Positions 43,189 through 52,212 of a stretch of 64,000 bases of DNA are shown one piece after another. This DNA comes from JAWCLZ01 sp038850275. Lineage in GTDB: Archaea > Halobacteriota > JAWCLZ01. The stretch is from assembly GCA_038850275.1 (NCBI GenBank), contig JAWCLZ010000002.1, positions 61,997-125,996 of the forward strand, given 5' to 3'. The number at the start of each line of letters is the position of its first letter. Position 1 is the first letter of the stretch. The position numbers and the translations under genes are program-made. Under the pieces are notes generated by a model, which was given only the letters and a program-made list of their open reading frames with translations, had not been told where the DNA came from and did no database searches.

Positions 43189-44490
43189 TCACGCCCCCTT
43201 TGCCTTTAGCTCTTTCACTTTCTCAAGGATCTTGCTTATTATTTCATAGTCTGAGGGCAAGTTGCTTTCAATTAACTTTGGCGCTCGAATTGGTACAGCG
43301 TCCATTCTATATGCTGTTCCCTCAGCTTCCACTCCCATTAAAGCTGGTGGAATTACAATACTCGCTAGCTCAGTAGTGGGATTTGGGAATGGATCGATTT
43401 GTATTATGGGAATCTTAGCCATATGCGCCACGCTTTTCTGCGGGAAGTGAGCACCTGGGTCGCTTGCAATCACTAACATAACATCAACTTCCCCTCTCTC
43501 TAGTAAATCATTACTTGCGGTCTCGCCAGGGTTATAATATGGATAGCCTCTGGAGAAATCAGTTGCATAGGGAAAGCCATATTCCCACGCTGCCACTTGA
43601 CCTGCACCTGTGACGTTGTAGTGGCCTCTCATTGGAGTTATGGTGAACTTGGTAATTGCGTTTAAGTCGTCGATAAGTTGAATTGCAACTTCAACATTCT
43701 TATATCTCCCACGCGACATGGTTAAGCCTAGCCCGAAGTATATTACTCCAAATTTGGCTTTCTTCATCCACTCAACTAGTGTTTTCAATTGCTCTTTCGG
43801 CACGCCACCTATTTTATCCGGCAGGATTGCTTCGTGACCGCGTAGAATTGCCCTTATAGCTGAGATCACCGCGTAATCTTGATTGGGCTCAACTTGTACG
43901 AACATATCTGCTATATTCGCTGAGTTAGTCTTTCTCACGTCCACAACCACAAATTTACGATCCTCCTTACCCTTGCTTCTGAAGTAGCCCCTTGGGAATA
44001 TTGAATATCGAGACATATGCCTTGGATGAGCCTCCATTGGATTGCACCCCCAGTAGATTATGAGGTCAGCTCTATTCTTTATTTGACCTAAAGTTGCACC
44101 TGGTGCTCCAACACCTGCAACTGCAACGATCGATGGCCCGTGGCAAACGGAGGCGCATTGGTCATATACTCCTCCAATTGTTTCGCAGAGTTCTAGGCCT
44201 TTGCTTATTGCTTCATTGCTTGTACTTGCCCAGCCATAGAGCAAAGGTCGCTTAGCGCTTGCTAGTAGCTTAGCAGCTTGAGTTATTGCTTCTTCATAGG
44301 AGACTTTTCTCCATGCTCCATTTTCCCTTATCATGGGTGCTTCAAATCTAGGGTGATGCCCAGCTATTCTACTGTAGCCAAGTTTACAAGCATTCTTAAC
44401 TTTTATAATTTTATTATCACTCACCTCTACTAAGATATCATCACATAAGCAGCCGCAGAAGCAGCAAACAGCTTCTTTTATCTCAACCAT
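43189..44490 (-). CDS. fwdB: Formylmethanofuran dehydrogenase subunit B (catalytic)
   Basis: 433-residue catalytic subunit of the DMSO-reductase superfamily. A 4Fe-4S set at the N-terminus (C9, C12, C14, C16, C35) is followed by the metal-ligand motif ASVCHGPS with C116, plus H117. The Cys type (not selenocysteine) is read directly. HPRHMSRYS and other pterin-binding segments are intact. Whether it carries tungsten or molybdenum cannot be told. It is the active copy; the shortened paralogue at 35993 lacks C116. Confidence 0.95.
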   Translation of the reverse strand: MVEIKEAVCCFCGCLCDDILVEVSDNKIIKVKNACKLGYSRIAGHHPRFEAPMIRENGAWRKVSYEEAITQAAKLLASAKRPLLYGWASTSNEAISKGLELCETIGGVYDQCASVCHGPSIVAVAGVGAPGATLGQIKNRADLIIYWGCNPMEAHPRHMSRYSIFPRGYFRSKGKEDRKFVVVDVRKTNSANIADMFVQVEPNQDYAVISAIRAILRGHEAILPDKIGGVPKEQLKTLVEWMKKAKFGVIYFGLGLTMSRGRYKNVEVAIQLIDDLNAITKFTITPMRGHYNVTGAGQVAAWEYGFPYATDFSRGYPYYNPGETASNDLLERGEVDVMLVIASDPGAHFPQKSVAHMAKIPIIQIDPFPNPTTELASIVIPPALMGVEAEGTAYRMDAVPIRAPKLIESNLPSDYEIISKILEKVKELKAKGA

Positions 44491-44491
44491 T

Positions 44492-44878
44492 TCACTTCCC
44501 CCTGTATGTGGCCATTAGTTCTTTCAAGTTAAGCGTTTTTTCCTTCGTTGGCATTATCTCTGCCTCGACACCTTTAAAGCCAGGCATTCCAACTCCACCT
44601 GTATAGGGATTGGTTACTTTATTTGCCCAAGGTCCCATTGGTATGAAAGCTATATAATCTGGGTTGCCATCGCATTTCCTCGCTTTTACAACAACTTCTC
44701 CGAATTCTGTTTTCACCTTTACATCATCGCCATCTTTAACGCCTAGCTTTTCCAACATTCTTGAGTTTAACTCACATCTCGCAACTGCATTGAAATATTC
44801 ATCTGAAGTTTTATTTTCAACATTGCTACCTTGAGCAATAGTTCTCCCAGAGATCAATTTTACTTTGATAGAAGTCAT
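44492..44878 (-). CDS. fwdD: Formylmethanofuran dehydrogenase subunit D
   Basis: 128-residue molybdopterin-dinucleotide-binding subunit; motifs include LGVKDGDDVKVKTEFG and FIPMGPWANKV. It is the first gene of the operon fwdD-fwdB-fwdA-fwdC, with fwdB starting one base after it. Electron-carrying subunits F, G and E are not in the cluster. The region upstream is divergent to the VapBC pair. Confidence 0.95.
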   Translation of the reverse strand: MTSIKVKLISGRTIAQGSNVENKTSDEYFNAVARCELNSRMLEKLGVKDGDDVKVKTEFGEVVVKARKCDGNPDYIAFIPMGPWANKVTNPYTGGVGMPGFKGVEAEIMPTKEKTLNLKELMATYRGK

Positions 44879-45009
44879 TTCTGACCCTCGTGTTTAAGGG
44901 AAATTACGATATTTATTAAGCTTTCTATTTTAACCAAGGGAGAAAAACTTTGGGTTGTGATTGAATTAAGATTGAAGTCAGCCTTATCATAAAAAAACAA
45001 AAAAATTAA

Positions 45010-45030
45010 GTAGAAAGTAGAAAGTAGAAA
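45010..45030. repeat. 7-bp triple tandem repeat before vapB
   Basis: gtagaaa is repeated three times at 45010-45030, just 6 bp before the vapB start codon, in a poly-A-rich 158-bp spacer (44879-45036). Confidence 0.8.
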
Positions 45031-45036
45031 AAAATT

Positions 45037-45303
45037 ATGAAGATTTGCAGTGTTAAAATTGGAATGGATGCAAAGCTCACTTTAGAACAAATGAAAGCTG
45101 CCCTAGCTAAAAAAGGACTAAGGTTAACTAATCAACGGATAATGGAACTAGCTATTGAATACACTAGTGAGCACCTTGATGAACTCATAGATTATGTGAT
45201 GAGCGAGGGCGAAGAAATGCGAAAAATGCTCGCAAATCCTAGAAGATGGGGAATTTCAACTTCTCCAGAGGAGATAGACAAGGTTGTATATAGCAAGCTA
45301 TGA
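45037..45303 (+). CDS. vapB: Antitoxin of a VapBC-type pair
   Basis: 88 residues, charged and helical, with no solid DNA-binding motif that I can name. Position directly before, and 4 bp overlapping, a PIN-domain gene supports the antitoxin call. The C-terminal portion (SEGEEMRKMLANPRRWG) probably wraps the toxin. The family is not identified by sequence. Confidence 0.7.
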   Translation: MKICSVKIGMDAKLTLEQMKAALAKKGLRLTNQRIMELAIEYTSEHLDELIDYVMSEGEEMRKMLANPRRWGISTSPEEIDKVVYSKL

Positions 45304-45707
45304 GTATAATTATAGATACCTCTGCTTTAGTTGCAGCAAGAAATAGCGATGATAAAAACCATAAAATAGCCATTGCCATATTTGAGGATATACTAGATGG
45401 CATTTATGGCACTGCATTCATAAGCGACTTAATTCTAAGTGAAGCAATCTCCTATGCTTATATAGCCACTAAAAATAAAAACATCGCTCTAGACATTATA
45501 AAATTTTCCCAAGCCAAGCCACTTAAATTGATTTATATAACCCCAGCTGACTTAGAATTAGCATTTGAAATTTATCAACAATACTTTGACTCTGAATTAA
45601 GCTTCATTGACTGCACCACAATAGCACTGATGAAGCGCCTTCGAATAGAGGCATTGTTTACATTTGACAGAGAATTCCAAGGAATAGTGAAAACAGTGGG
45701 AATATGA
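45300..45707 (+). CDS. vapC: PIN-domain toxin (VapC-like)
   Basis: 135-residue PIN-domain ribonuclease. Acidic residues are D6 (IIIDTSALVAA), a Glu in ILSEAISYA, an Asp in SFIDCTT and an Asp in FTFDREF, matching the PIN quartet. It would cleave RNA in the cytoplasm when free of its antitoxin. It is translationally coupled to the upstream gene. The pair stands alone between fwd and the PEF-CTERM gene, without mobile-element signs. Confidence 0.88.
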   Translation: MSIIIDTSALVAARNSDDKNHKIAIAIFEDILDGIYGTAFISDLILSEAISYAYIATKNKNIALDIIKFSQAKPLKLIYITPADLELAFEIYQQYFDSELSFIDCTTIALMKRLRIEALFTFDREFQGIVKTVGI

Positions 45708-45742
45708 AATTATTATTCATCATCATAATTATTTACAAAATA

Positions 45743-45750
45743 TTTTTATA
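45743..45750 (+). promoter_or_regulatory. TATA box of PEF-CTERM gene
   Basis: tttttata lies about 50 bp before ATG 45798. A GGGGG ribosome-binding site at 45783-45787 follows. Confidence 0.4.
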
Positions 45751-45797
45751 TTCCCTCTACAAATTAATTTTAACCTTAGTTTGGGGGCAGCAGTGTA

Positions 45798-46358
45798 ATG
45801 GGAGATAAAAATAGAAATAATAGAAATAAAATGCTAGCAGCACTTTTAACATCAATAGCGCTATTAGCGCTGGCATCTCTACTTTTAAATAATATTGATA
45901 AAACTTTTGAGAAAACATCTTCAACTCAAACCGAAATTCTACCAACTCCTACTCAAGAAGAAAACCCCCTCTCTATTTCTCAAGAAGAAAACCCCCTCTC
46001 CATTCCTCAAGAAGAACAAACACCACCATCAACTCCAACACCCTCACCATCTCCCACTCAAACACCAATGCTCGGAGGAGAGACATATTCATATATAACT
46101 CAAAGTTCAGAGCCAACCTCTACCTCCTCAGACCCATCAACATTTACTCCTACTTATACACCTACACCTGATCCTACTCCTACTTATACACCTACTCCTG
46201 ATCCTACTCCTACTTATACACCTACACCTGATCCTACTCCTGGCCCAACAGCTACCCCAAACCCGACAACTATACCTGAGTATCCGTCTATCGCGCTGCC
46301 AGTTGCCATAGTTTTGGGATTGATATTTGTATTTTCTAACCTTGGAAGGAGAAGGTAG
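45798..46358 (+). CDS. PEF-CTERM surface protein with Pro/Thr stalk
   Basis: 186 residues. An N-terminal hydrophobic helix (ALLTSIALLALASLLL) is followed by a Pro/Ser/Thr-rich region that is likely O-glycosylated. Two coding tandem repeats build it: 9-residue QEENPLSIS and 10-residue TPTYTPTPDP units. The C-terminus is IPEYPSIALPVAIVLGLIFV with RRR, matching the PEF-CTERM signal handled by an archaeosortase C-type enzyme. It may be a stalk or spacer protein on the cell surface. No enzyme domain is present. Confidence 0.8.
   Translation: MGDKNRNNRNKMLAALLTSIALLALASLLLNNIDKTFEKTSSTQTEILPTPTQEENPLSISQEENPLSIPQEEQTPPSTPTPSPSPTQTPMLGGETYSYITQSSEPTSTSSDPSTFTPTYTPTPDPTPTYTPTPDPTPTYTPTPDPTPGPTATPNPTTIPEYPSIALPVAIVLGLIFVFSNLGRRR
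45954..46007. repeat. 27-bp coding tandem repeat (2 copies)
   Basis: Two copies of a 27-bp unit encode QEENPLSIS and QEENPLSIP in the PEF-CTERM protein, and a third partial copy (QEE) follows. Confidence 0.85.
46146..46235. repeat. 30-bp coding tandem repeat (3 copies)
   Basis: Three adjacent 30-bp units, nearly identical at the DNA level, encode TPTYTPTPDP in the Pro/Thr stalk of the PEF-CTERM protein. The low divergence suggests recent expansion. Confidence 0.9.
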
Positions 46359-46381
46359 ATAGGTAATTTCATCGCTGAGAA

Positions 46382-46699
46382 TTAGTTGTATTTGGAGGCA
46401 AACTTGAGCTTGGAGAATATATTCCACGCTATTACGCTGCTGAGCATAGCACTGCTAAGCAGTGGCCATAAAATATATTCCTCTATGATTTTTATAATTG
46501 AGTGGCGGATGCCATCGAAGTCAAGCTTAAGTATATCGATGTTCGCTAGTTTTTCAGCGAGCTCAGGCTCCTGCAGTTCATCCGCGATCCAGAAAGCAAA
46601 GTCATTTGGATATTCTACGGGACGAAGTGGGCAGCCAATCTAATATCGAGCTCGAAGCTCAAGAGAGATAACGGCTGCTCCATTCGCTGAAACAACCAT
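46382..46699 (-). pseudogene. Broken DUF5752-like gene with in-frame TAG
   Basis: A frame from ATG 46699 to TAA 46382 is open except for TAG at 46642-46640. Downstream of the TAG it reads CPLRPVEYPNDFAFWIADEL, then ELAEKLANIDI and IRHSIIKIIEEYI. This looks like the C-terminal half of DUF5752, whose N-terminal half is absent. The 20 codons before the TAG do not look like DUF5752. I call it a truncated remnant; TAG readthrough (pyrrolysine) is an alternative with no support here. It occupies most of the otherwise gene-free 434-bp stretch 46359-46792, and the rest of that stretch shows nothing. Confidence 0.6.
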
Positions 46700-46792
46700 T
46701 GGAAAAATAGATAAAGTACAATTGTTAAAATATATTAAAGGAAAATTAAAAAACAGTCAACTGAGAAATAGAAAAGATTAAAAGATGTGTGT

Positions 46793-47290
46793 TTAACTTT
46801 GCATATACTTTTTCCTGCTAAAAATCACTGCATCTAATTCACTTTCCCCCTCAACGATGAATTCCCTCTCTATCTCCAAATTTGAGACGAGTTTTTTAAG
46901 GTAATTCAATCTCTCTTTTTTATTGTATTCACTGCAAAAAATGGTTATAATTGCTAACCCACTACCTCTAAGTACTCGCTCAATTTCACAAGTGCTCTTT
47001 AAAAGATGCACACTATCAATGCAGAATACCACATCAATGCAATTGGATTTAAAAGGGAGAAAATCTCCACTTGCGAGTACTTTATTTCTTCCTTTAACCT
47101 TTTTCAAATTCTCGAGATCTATATCCAAGGCAATTGCATTAGGCAAAATTTCCTCTAAAAAACCAGGCCCAGAGCCTATATCTAAGATTCTATCTTTATA
47201 TTTTACTTCTGGATATATTTCTATAATTTGAGCCATCTTTCTCTTTTGATTTCTCTCCATCCAGCTTGGGTAAATCTTACGAGAGAACAT
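46793..47290 (-). CDS. SAM-dependent methyltransferase, class I
   Basis: 165 residues. Motif I is DRILDIGSGPGFLEEIL, then a Asp-rich strand (IALDIDLENL), SGDFLPF and VVFCIDSVHLL, all usual for small class I methyltransferases. The substrate is not predicted by this sequence. It starts at ATG 47290 and is followed on the same strand by the DUF5752 remnant; a promoter-like AT region lies upstream. Confidence 0.85.
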   Translation of the reverse strand: MFSRKIYPSWMERNQKRKMAQIIEIYPEVKYKDRILDIGSGPGFLEEILPNAIALDIDLENLKKVKGRNKVLASGDFLPFKSNCIDVVFCIDSVHLLKSTCEIERVLRGSGLAIITIFCSEYNKKERLNYLKKLVSNLEIEREFIVEGESELDAVIFSRKKYMQS

Positions 47291-47328
47291 TTTAAATTAT
47301 TATTAAATTATAAAAATAAATATTTTTA

Positions 47329-47640
47329 TTAACTTTCTAGCACAATTTCAATATTCACATCCTTTGGAACTTGAATGCGCATCAATTGCCTTAAAGCACG
47401 TTCATCTGCATCTATATCTATCAAGCGCTTGTGCACCCGCATTTCCCAGTGGTCAAAAGTGGCTGAGCCTTCGCCATCTGGGCTTTTACGCACAGGTACA
47501 ATCAAGCGCTTGGTTGGAAGTGGCACAGGGCCGTGGATATTAACCCCTGTTCTTTCTGCAATTTGCTTCACTTGCTTGCAGATTTCCTCAAGTTTATCAG
47601 GACTTGTGCCCGAGAGTCTAATTCTGGCTCGCTGTGCCAT
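47329..47640 (-). CDS. rps10: Ribosomal protein S10
   Basis: 103-residue small-subunit protein S10 (uS10) with the conserved ARIRLSGTSPDKLEEIC start, GPVPLPTKRL and DHWEMRVHKRLIDI. It follows EF-1A by one base and ends the str-type operon, as in other archaea. Confidence 0.97.
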   Translation of the reverse strand: MAQRARIRLSGTSPDKLEEICKQVKQIAERTGVNIHGPVPLPTKRLIVPVRKSPDGEGSATFDHWEMRVHKRLIDIDADERALRQLMRIQVPKDVNIEIVLES

Positions 47641-47641
47641 A

Positions 47642-48927
47642 TTAATACACTTTCTTTTTCACATCTATGCACATTCCAGCTGCAATAGTCATGCCCATAT
47701 CTCTAATTGCAAATCTACCAAGAGGTGGGAAGTCCTTGACTCTTTCTATTGCAAGCGGTCTAGTTGGTCTTACTTGCACCACTGCAGCATCTCCAGTTTT
47801 AAGGAAAGCTGGGTTTTCCTCCTTCACAGCTCCAGTCTTTGGATCGAGTTTCTTCTTCAACTNNNNNNNNNNGTTATGGTGCAAGCCACTTGAGCAGTGT
47901 GGCAGTGGAAAACAGGTGTATAGCCCGCGGTAATTGCAGAGGGATGCTGAAGCACAACTATTTGAGCTGTGAATTCCTCAGCAACAGTTGGTGGATTATC
48001 AGGGTGACCACATACATCTCCTCTTCTTATGTCTGTTTTACTAATTCCACGAACATTCCAACCTATGTTATCGCCTGGCACTGCTTCTAAGATTTCTTCA
48101 TGATGCATTTCAATGGATCTAACTTCTCCACCCACGTTAGCTGGCATGAATATTACTTTATCGCCCTTCTTCAACTTGCCTGTTTCAACCCTTCCAACTG
48201 GAACAGTGCCAACTCCTGAGATTGAATATACATCTTGCACTGGTATTCTAAGGGGTAAATGCACTGGTTTCTCAGGTAGCTTTAATTTATTAAATGCCTC
48301 AAGTAAAGTAGGCCCAGTATACCAAGGCATTTTATCGCTGCGCTTGAAGATATTCCCGCCCTTTAATCCTGAGCAAGGTATGAATGGAATTTCCTCAGTT
48401 TTATAGCCAACTGTTTTCAAGAGCTTGGTTACATCTTCCTTCACTTGTTTATATCTTGCTTCACTATAGTTAACTAAATCCATTTTATTGATCGCCACTA
48501 TGAGTTGATTTATTCCAAGGGTTCTCGCTAGAAAAACGTGCTCCCTAGTCTGAGGCTGCACTCCCTCACCTTCAGCTGCACTCACCACGAGTAAAGCTGC
48601 ATCTGCTTGCGAGGCTCCCGTTATCATGTTCTTCACAAAATCCCTATGTCCAGGGCAGTCAACTATGGTGAAGTAGTAATTATCAGTTACAAATTTTTGA
48701 TGGGCTATATCTATGGTTAAGCCTCTTTCACGCTCTTCCTTCAGGGAGTCCATTACCCAAGCATATTCAAATGTAGCCTTACCCTTTGCCTCTGCTTCCT
48801 TTCTATATGCTTCGATGATGTGCTCAGGAATAACGCCTGTTTCATATAGCAATCTACCTACAATTGTTGACTTACCGTGATCAACATGTCCCAAGGTTGC
48901 TAAGTTCATATGTGGTTTTTCTGCCAT
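47642..48927 (-). CDS. tuf: Elongation factor 1-alpha, interrupted by an assembly gap
   Basis: Archaeal EF-1A (about 425 residues) delivering aminoacyl-tRNA to the ribosome. G1 is GHVDHGKST near residue 13, with DCPGHRDF and NKMD further on. Domains 2 and 3 follow. Ten Ns at 47863-47872 fall in domain 3; the flanking residues read VACTI before and LKKKLDPKTG after. With ten Ns the frames do not match, but family alignment suggests that just two bases are missing (VACTITELKKKL). The gene itself is probably intact. Confidence 0.95.
47863..47872. other. Assembly gap (10 Ns) in the EF-1A gene
   Basis: Run of ten N bases, a scaffold-joining placeholder. Reading frames on both sides belong to one EF-1A and are out of frame across the ten Ns, so the true gap length is not ten; 2, 5, 8 or 11 bases would restore the frame, 2 fitting the family best. 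Confidence 0.98.
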
Positions 48928-49002
48928 TTTAATTCCTCCAATTTCCCAATTTCAATTTCATCTTTCACCTTAAATTGATATTTCTAGACTTAATTTTTTC
49001 TA

Positions 49003-51189
49003 TCAATCCACGAAGTCGCTGGGTTTAGGAAGTTCTGCCTTCAAGCCCTTTCTCTGCCTTATCTTCCTTATAACTTCAAGCTGCAAACTCGGTGGAACTG
49101 GTGCAAATCCTGCGTTTTCAGTATTCCAAATTGCCCTACCCTCTGTTGCACTTCTTATATCTCCTGCAAAGCCAAAGAGCTCTGCCACTGGAGCTAGAGC
49201 TACTATCACGCTTATATCCCCCTCGCTTCTGATTTCATAAACTTGGCCTCTTCTACCTTGAATCTCTGCAGTGGAGTTCCCTAGATATCTCTCAGGCACG
49301 AAGATGGTTACCTTTTGAATTGGCTCAAGTATAATTGGGTCAGCTAGTAATATTGCAGCGTGGATAGCTTGCCTAACCGCTGGGATTACTTGAGCTGGGC
49401 CTCGGTGAACTGAATCTTCGTGTAGCTTTACATCCACTAGTTTAACCTTTATGCCTTGACAGGGCTCTCGAGTAAGCGGTCCATTTCTCATTGCCTCGTG
49501 GAAGCCTTCTAATATGAGTTCCATTGTTTCAGCGAGGTATTGAATGCCCTTAGTCATGTTTAAAAACATATTTGTTCCGAAGATTTCAACTACATTTTTA
49601 GCTTCCTCTTTATCCATTCCAGCTTCAATTAAAACTTTCCTTCGCTCTAGTTCTTGCATTGTATTTGAAACTTCTCCAAGTTTAATCAACTCAACGATTT
49701 TATTTCCAAGGGGTTCAACTGTTATGTAAAAGCGATTATGTCGATTGGGAGATTTACCTTCAACTGGAGGTGAAACTCCTTTAACGCTCTCTCTATATAC
49801 CACTATTGGTGGTGAAGTAGTAATGGGAATTTTCCAATCTCTCTCAATTAAAGCAGCTTTAATCTCCAAATGCAGTTCTCCCATTCCAGACATTAAATGT
49901 TCCCCAGTTTCTTCATCTATTTGCACCTGCAAAGTGGGGTCTTCCTTGGAGAGCTGTCTCAATACTTCAATTAACTTAGGCAGGTCTTTGGTATTCTTAG
50001 CCTCAACCGCTACGGTCATAACTGGCTCGCTATAGTGCTTGATGCTTTCAAATGGAGTCATTTTTATAGAAGAAGCAGTGGTTCCAACTACTGCTTGTTT
50101 TAAGCCAGTTACAGCAGCTATGTTACCAGCTGGTATGGATTCCACTTCCTCTCTATCCCCTCCCATAAATAGTGAGACTTGCTGCACTCTTTCAATGAAA
50201 TGCGTGCCTGAAATATGAAGTTGCACTCCCCTAGTTAAGGTACCGCTGAATAATCTACCAACTGCTACTTCACCTGCGTGGGGGTCGTAGACTATATCAG
50301 TTACCATGAATGCAATTGGGCCATTTCGGTCGCAATTTAGCATTGCTTTGCCTATCTCGCTATTAAGATCTCCCTTCCAAATGATTGGAATTCTACTCTT
50401 TTGAGCTTCAATTGGATTTGGCAATTGCTTTACAACCATATCTAGAATTACAATATAAAGTGGGCAGAGCTTGGATAGTTCATCCATTCTACCAGTTTTG
50501 CAATATTCATAGATTTCCTTAAAAGTGATCTTGCTCCTCTGCATATATGGTACTGAGATTCCCCATTTATATTTCGCAGAGCCAAAGGCAACTGTGCCTT
50601 GAGAGGCATCAACCCTCCAACCTTGGCTATATCTCTGCGGGCTCATTCCCTTTATAAGCTTATTAACCCCATCTATGATCTTGCCAAGGCGTATTTGCAT
50701 ATCCTGAGGAGGGAGTTTAAGCTCATTTATCAAGCGATCAACTTTATTTATGAATAAAATAGGCTTTACTCCCTCTCTAAGTGCTTGTCTAAGCACGGTT
50801 TCAGTTTGAGGCATTACCCCTTCAACAGCGTCAACAAGTACAATTGCACCATCCACAGCTCTCATTGCCCTTGTTACATCACCCCCGAAGTCAACATGGC
50901 CAGGGGTATCTATTAAGTTGATGAGAAATTCCTCTCCCTCGACTTCATGCACCATTGAGATATTCGCTGCATTTATTGTTATCCCACGGGCTTGTTCCAT
51001 TTCATCGAAGTCTAAAACGAGTTGTTGAGCAGCGAGTTCCATTGAAATGATTCCAGCGCCAGCTATTAAGTTATCTGAAAGAGTTGTCTTGCCGTGATCT
51101 ATATGCGCAATAGTACATATATTTCTAATTTTCTCAGGCTGATCCATGAGTTTCCTTGCAGAAGCAACCATTCGCTCTCTTCTACCCAT
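49003..51189 (-). CDS. fusA: Elongation factor 2
   Basis: 728-residue archaeal EF-2 (translocase). G1 is IAHIDHGKTTL, G3 DTPGHVDFGGD, and G4 NKVD. Domains II-V follow in order. The diphthamide-carrying loop region is present near VKLVDVKLHEDSVHRGPAQV, with the His in that loop. The start is MGRRERMV (51189); a Met three residues earlier is possible. It lies between S7 and EF-1A in the operon. Confidence 0.96.
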   Translation of the reverse strand: MGRRERMVASARKLMDQPEKIRNICTIAHIDHGKTTLSDNLIAGAGIISMELAAQQLVLDFDEMEQARGITINAANISMVHEVEGEEFLINLIDTPGHVDFGGDVTRAMRAVDGAIVLVDAVEGVMPQTETVLRQALREGVKPILFINKVDRLINELKLPPQDMQIRLGKIIDGVNKLIKGMSPQRYSQGWRVDASQGTVAFGSAKYKWGISVPYMQRSKITFKEIYEYCKTGRMDELSKLCPLYIVILDMVVKQLPNPIEAQKSRIPIIWKGDLNSEIGKAMLNCDRNGPIAFMVTDIVYDPHAGEVAVGRLFSGTLTRGVQLHISGTHFIERVQQVSLFMGGDREEVESIPAGNIAAVTGLKQAVVGTTASSIKMTPFESIKHYSEPVMTVAVEAKNTKDLPKLIEVLRQLSKEDPTLQVQIDEETGEHLMSGMGELHLEIKAALIERDWKIPITTSPPIVVYRESVKGVSPPVEGKSPNRHNRFYITVEPLGNKIVELIKLGEVSNTMQELERRKVLIEAGMDKEEAKNVVEIFGTNMFLNMTKGIQYLAETMELILEGFHEAMRNGPLTREPCQGIKVKLVDVKLHEDSVHRGPAQVIPAVRQAIHAAILLADPIILEPIQKVTIFVPERYLGNSTAEIQGRRGQVYEIRSEGDISVIVALAPVAELFGFAGDIRSATEGRAIWNTENAGFAPVPPSLQLEVIRKIRQRKGLKAELPKPSDFVD

Positions 51190-51194
51190 ATTCC

Positions 51195-51761
51195 TCACCG
51201 TGCAGCTTTGGCTATGCGTTCTTTTTCATCTTTTCTAGCTATTGCTGAGCTTTTTATATCATAATTAGCTGCAGCTATTATTTCATAGGCTAAGCATTCC
51301 TCTATTCTCTTTTTGTTTTTGAATGAAGCTTGCTCTGCAGCTTGAGCTATAAACATCAAAGCTTGGTCAACTCTACGCATTGGAGCTGTATCAACTGCTT
51401 TAGGAACCATTATACCACCATATTTCAATCTCACTGTTTCCTCCCTAGGTCCTGCATTTTCAATTGCTTTTATGAGCATTGCCACTGGGTTTTGACCTGT
51501 TTTTTTATCTATGATCTCAAATGCTTTTTTAACTATATTATATGCCTTGAGTTTTTTACCAGTATTATCTTCCCCTCGCATCATTTTGTTAATTAACCTC
51601 TCAACTATTGGCACTTCCGCTTTTCCAAATGGTTTTTTAGCGTGCCTACCGCTTGAATGCAGCACAAGTGGAGCACTTAGATTTACATATCTCTTTATAC
51701 TTGGATCTGTGATTTTAATTTGAGAGACATCCCATTTCCCAAATATCTTTGCCTCTACCAA
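51195..51761 (-). CDS. rps7: Ribosomal protein S7
   Basis: 188-residue archaeal uS7 that organises the head of the small subunit. Conserved stretches include LINKMMRGEDNTGKKLKAYNIV, GQNPVAMLIKAIENAGPREE and MRRVDQALMFI. The start is ATG 51761. The EF-2 start lies very close to its stop codon. Confidence 0.97.
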   Translation of the reverse strand: MVEAKIFGKWDVSQIKITDPSIKRYVNLSAPLVLHSSGRHAKKPFGKAEVPIVERLINKMMRGEDNTGKKLKAYNIVKKAFEIIDKKTGQNPVAMLIKAIENAGPREETVRLKYGGIMVPKAVDTAPMRRVDQALMFIAQAAEQASFKNKKRIEECLAYEIIAAANYDIKSSAIARKDEKERIAKAAR

Positions 51762-51765
51762 TTAC

Positions 51766-52194
51766 TCACCTCACTGGTTTCTCTTTCCTACCGCGTACTA
51801 ATTCATCGAGGGAGGTATTATTAACAGCTATGACTTTAAACCTTACTCCAGATATATCACCCATGCTTCGGCCCTTTCTCCCTCCGAGTCCTTCAACGAT
51901 TACCTCGTCGTGTTCATCTATGAAGTTTATTGCTCCATCGCCTGGGCAAAAGGCAGTTAGCTGTCGGCCATTTTTGATTAATTGAATTCTAACTGCTTTT
52001 CGAATCGCTGAATTAGGCTGCTTTGCCTCGATTCCAACTTTTTCAAGTACAATTCCCCTTCCCTGAGGAGCTCCTTCAAGGGGATCTGCTTTTTCATCTA
52101 ATCTTAGCATTCTACGCTTATAGCTGCGTTCACTCCATCGATATTGCTGTCTATCTCTCTTGAGCTTTCGAGCAGCGAACATTCCCATACCCAT
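51766..52194 (-). CDS. rps12: Ribosomal protein S12
   Basis: 142-residue uS12. The central DPLEGAPQGRGIVLEKVGIE and EAKQPNSAIRKAVRIQL stretches are the decoding-centre loops. The start could be the first, second or third Met of MGMGMFAARK. It lies 4 bp before S7. Confidence 0.97.
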   Translation of the reverse strand: MGMGMFAARKLKRDRQQYRWSERSYKRRMLRLDEKADPLEGAPQGRGIVLEKVGIEAKQPNSAIRKAVRIQLIKNGRQLTAFCPGDGAINFIDEHDEVIVEGLGGRKGRSMGDISGVRFKVIAVNNTSLDELVRGRKEKPVR

Positions 52195-52212
52195 GATGGC
52201 TCACCTCTCAAT

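Noticed and set aside
45037..45707. VapBC pair as part of a mobile island
   Set aside because: No transposase, integrase, tRNA-end duplication or composition break around it; a single toxin-antitoxin pair is common in archaeal chromosomes.
46146..46235. 30-bp tandem units that look like a small CRISPR array
   Set aside because: Units are directly adjacent without spacers and encode the Pro/Thr stalk TPTYTPTPDP in frame; this is a coding repeat.
46386..46643. Plus-strand ORF in the gap after the PEF-CTERM gene
   Set aside because: Its Ser-rich translation has no family look, while the opposite strand reads a clear DUF5752 segment; it is a shadow of the remnant.
47839..48090. ORFs crossing the N gap on the plus strand
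   Set aside because: They depend on translating Ns and lie antisense to EF-1A.
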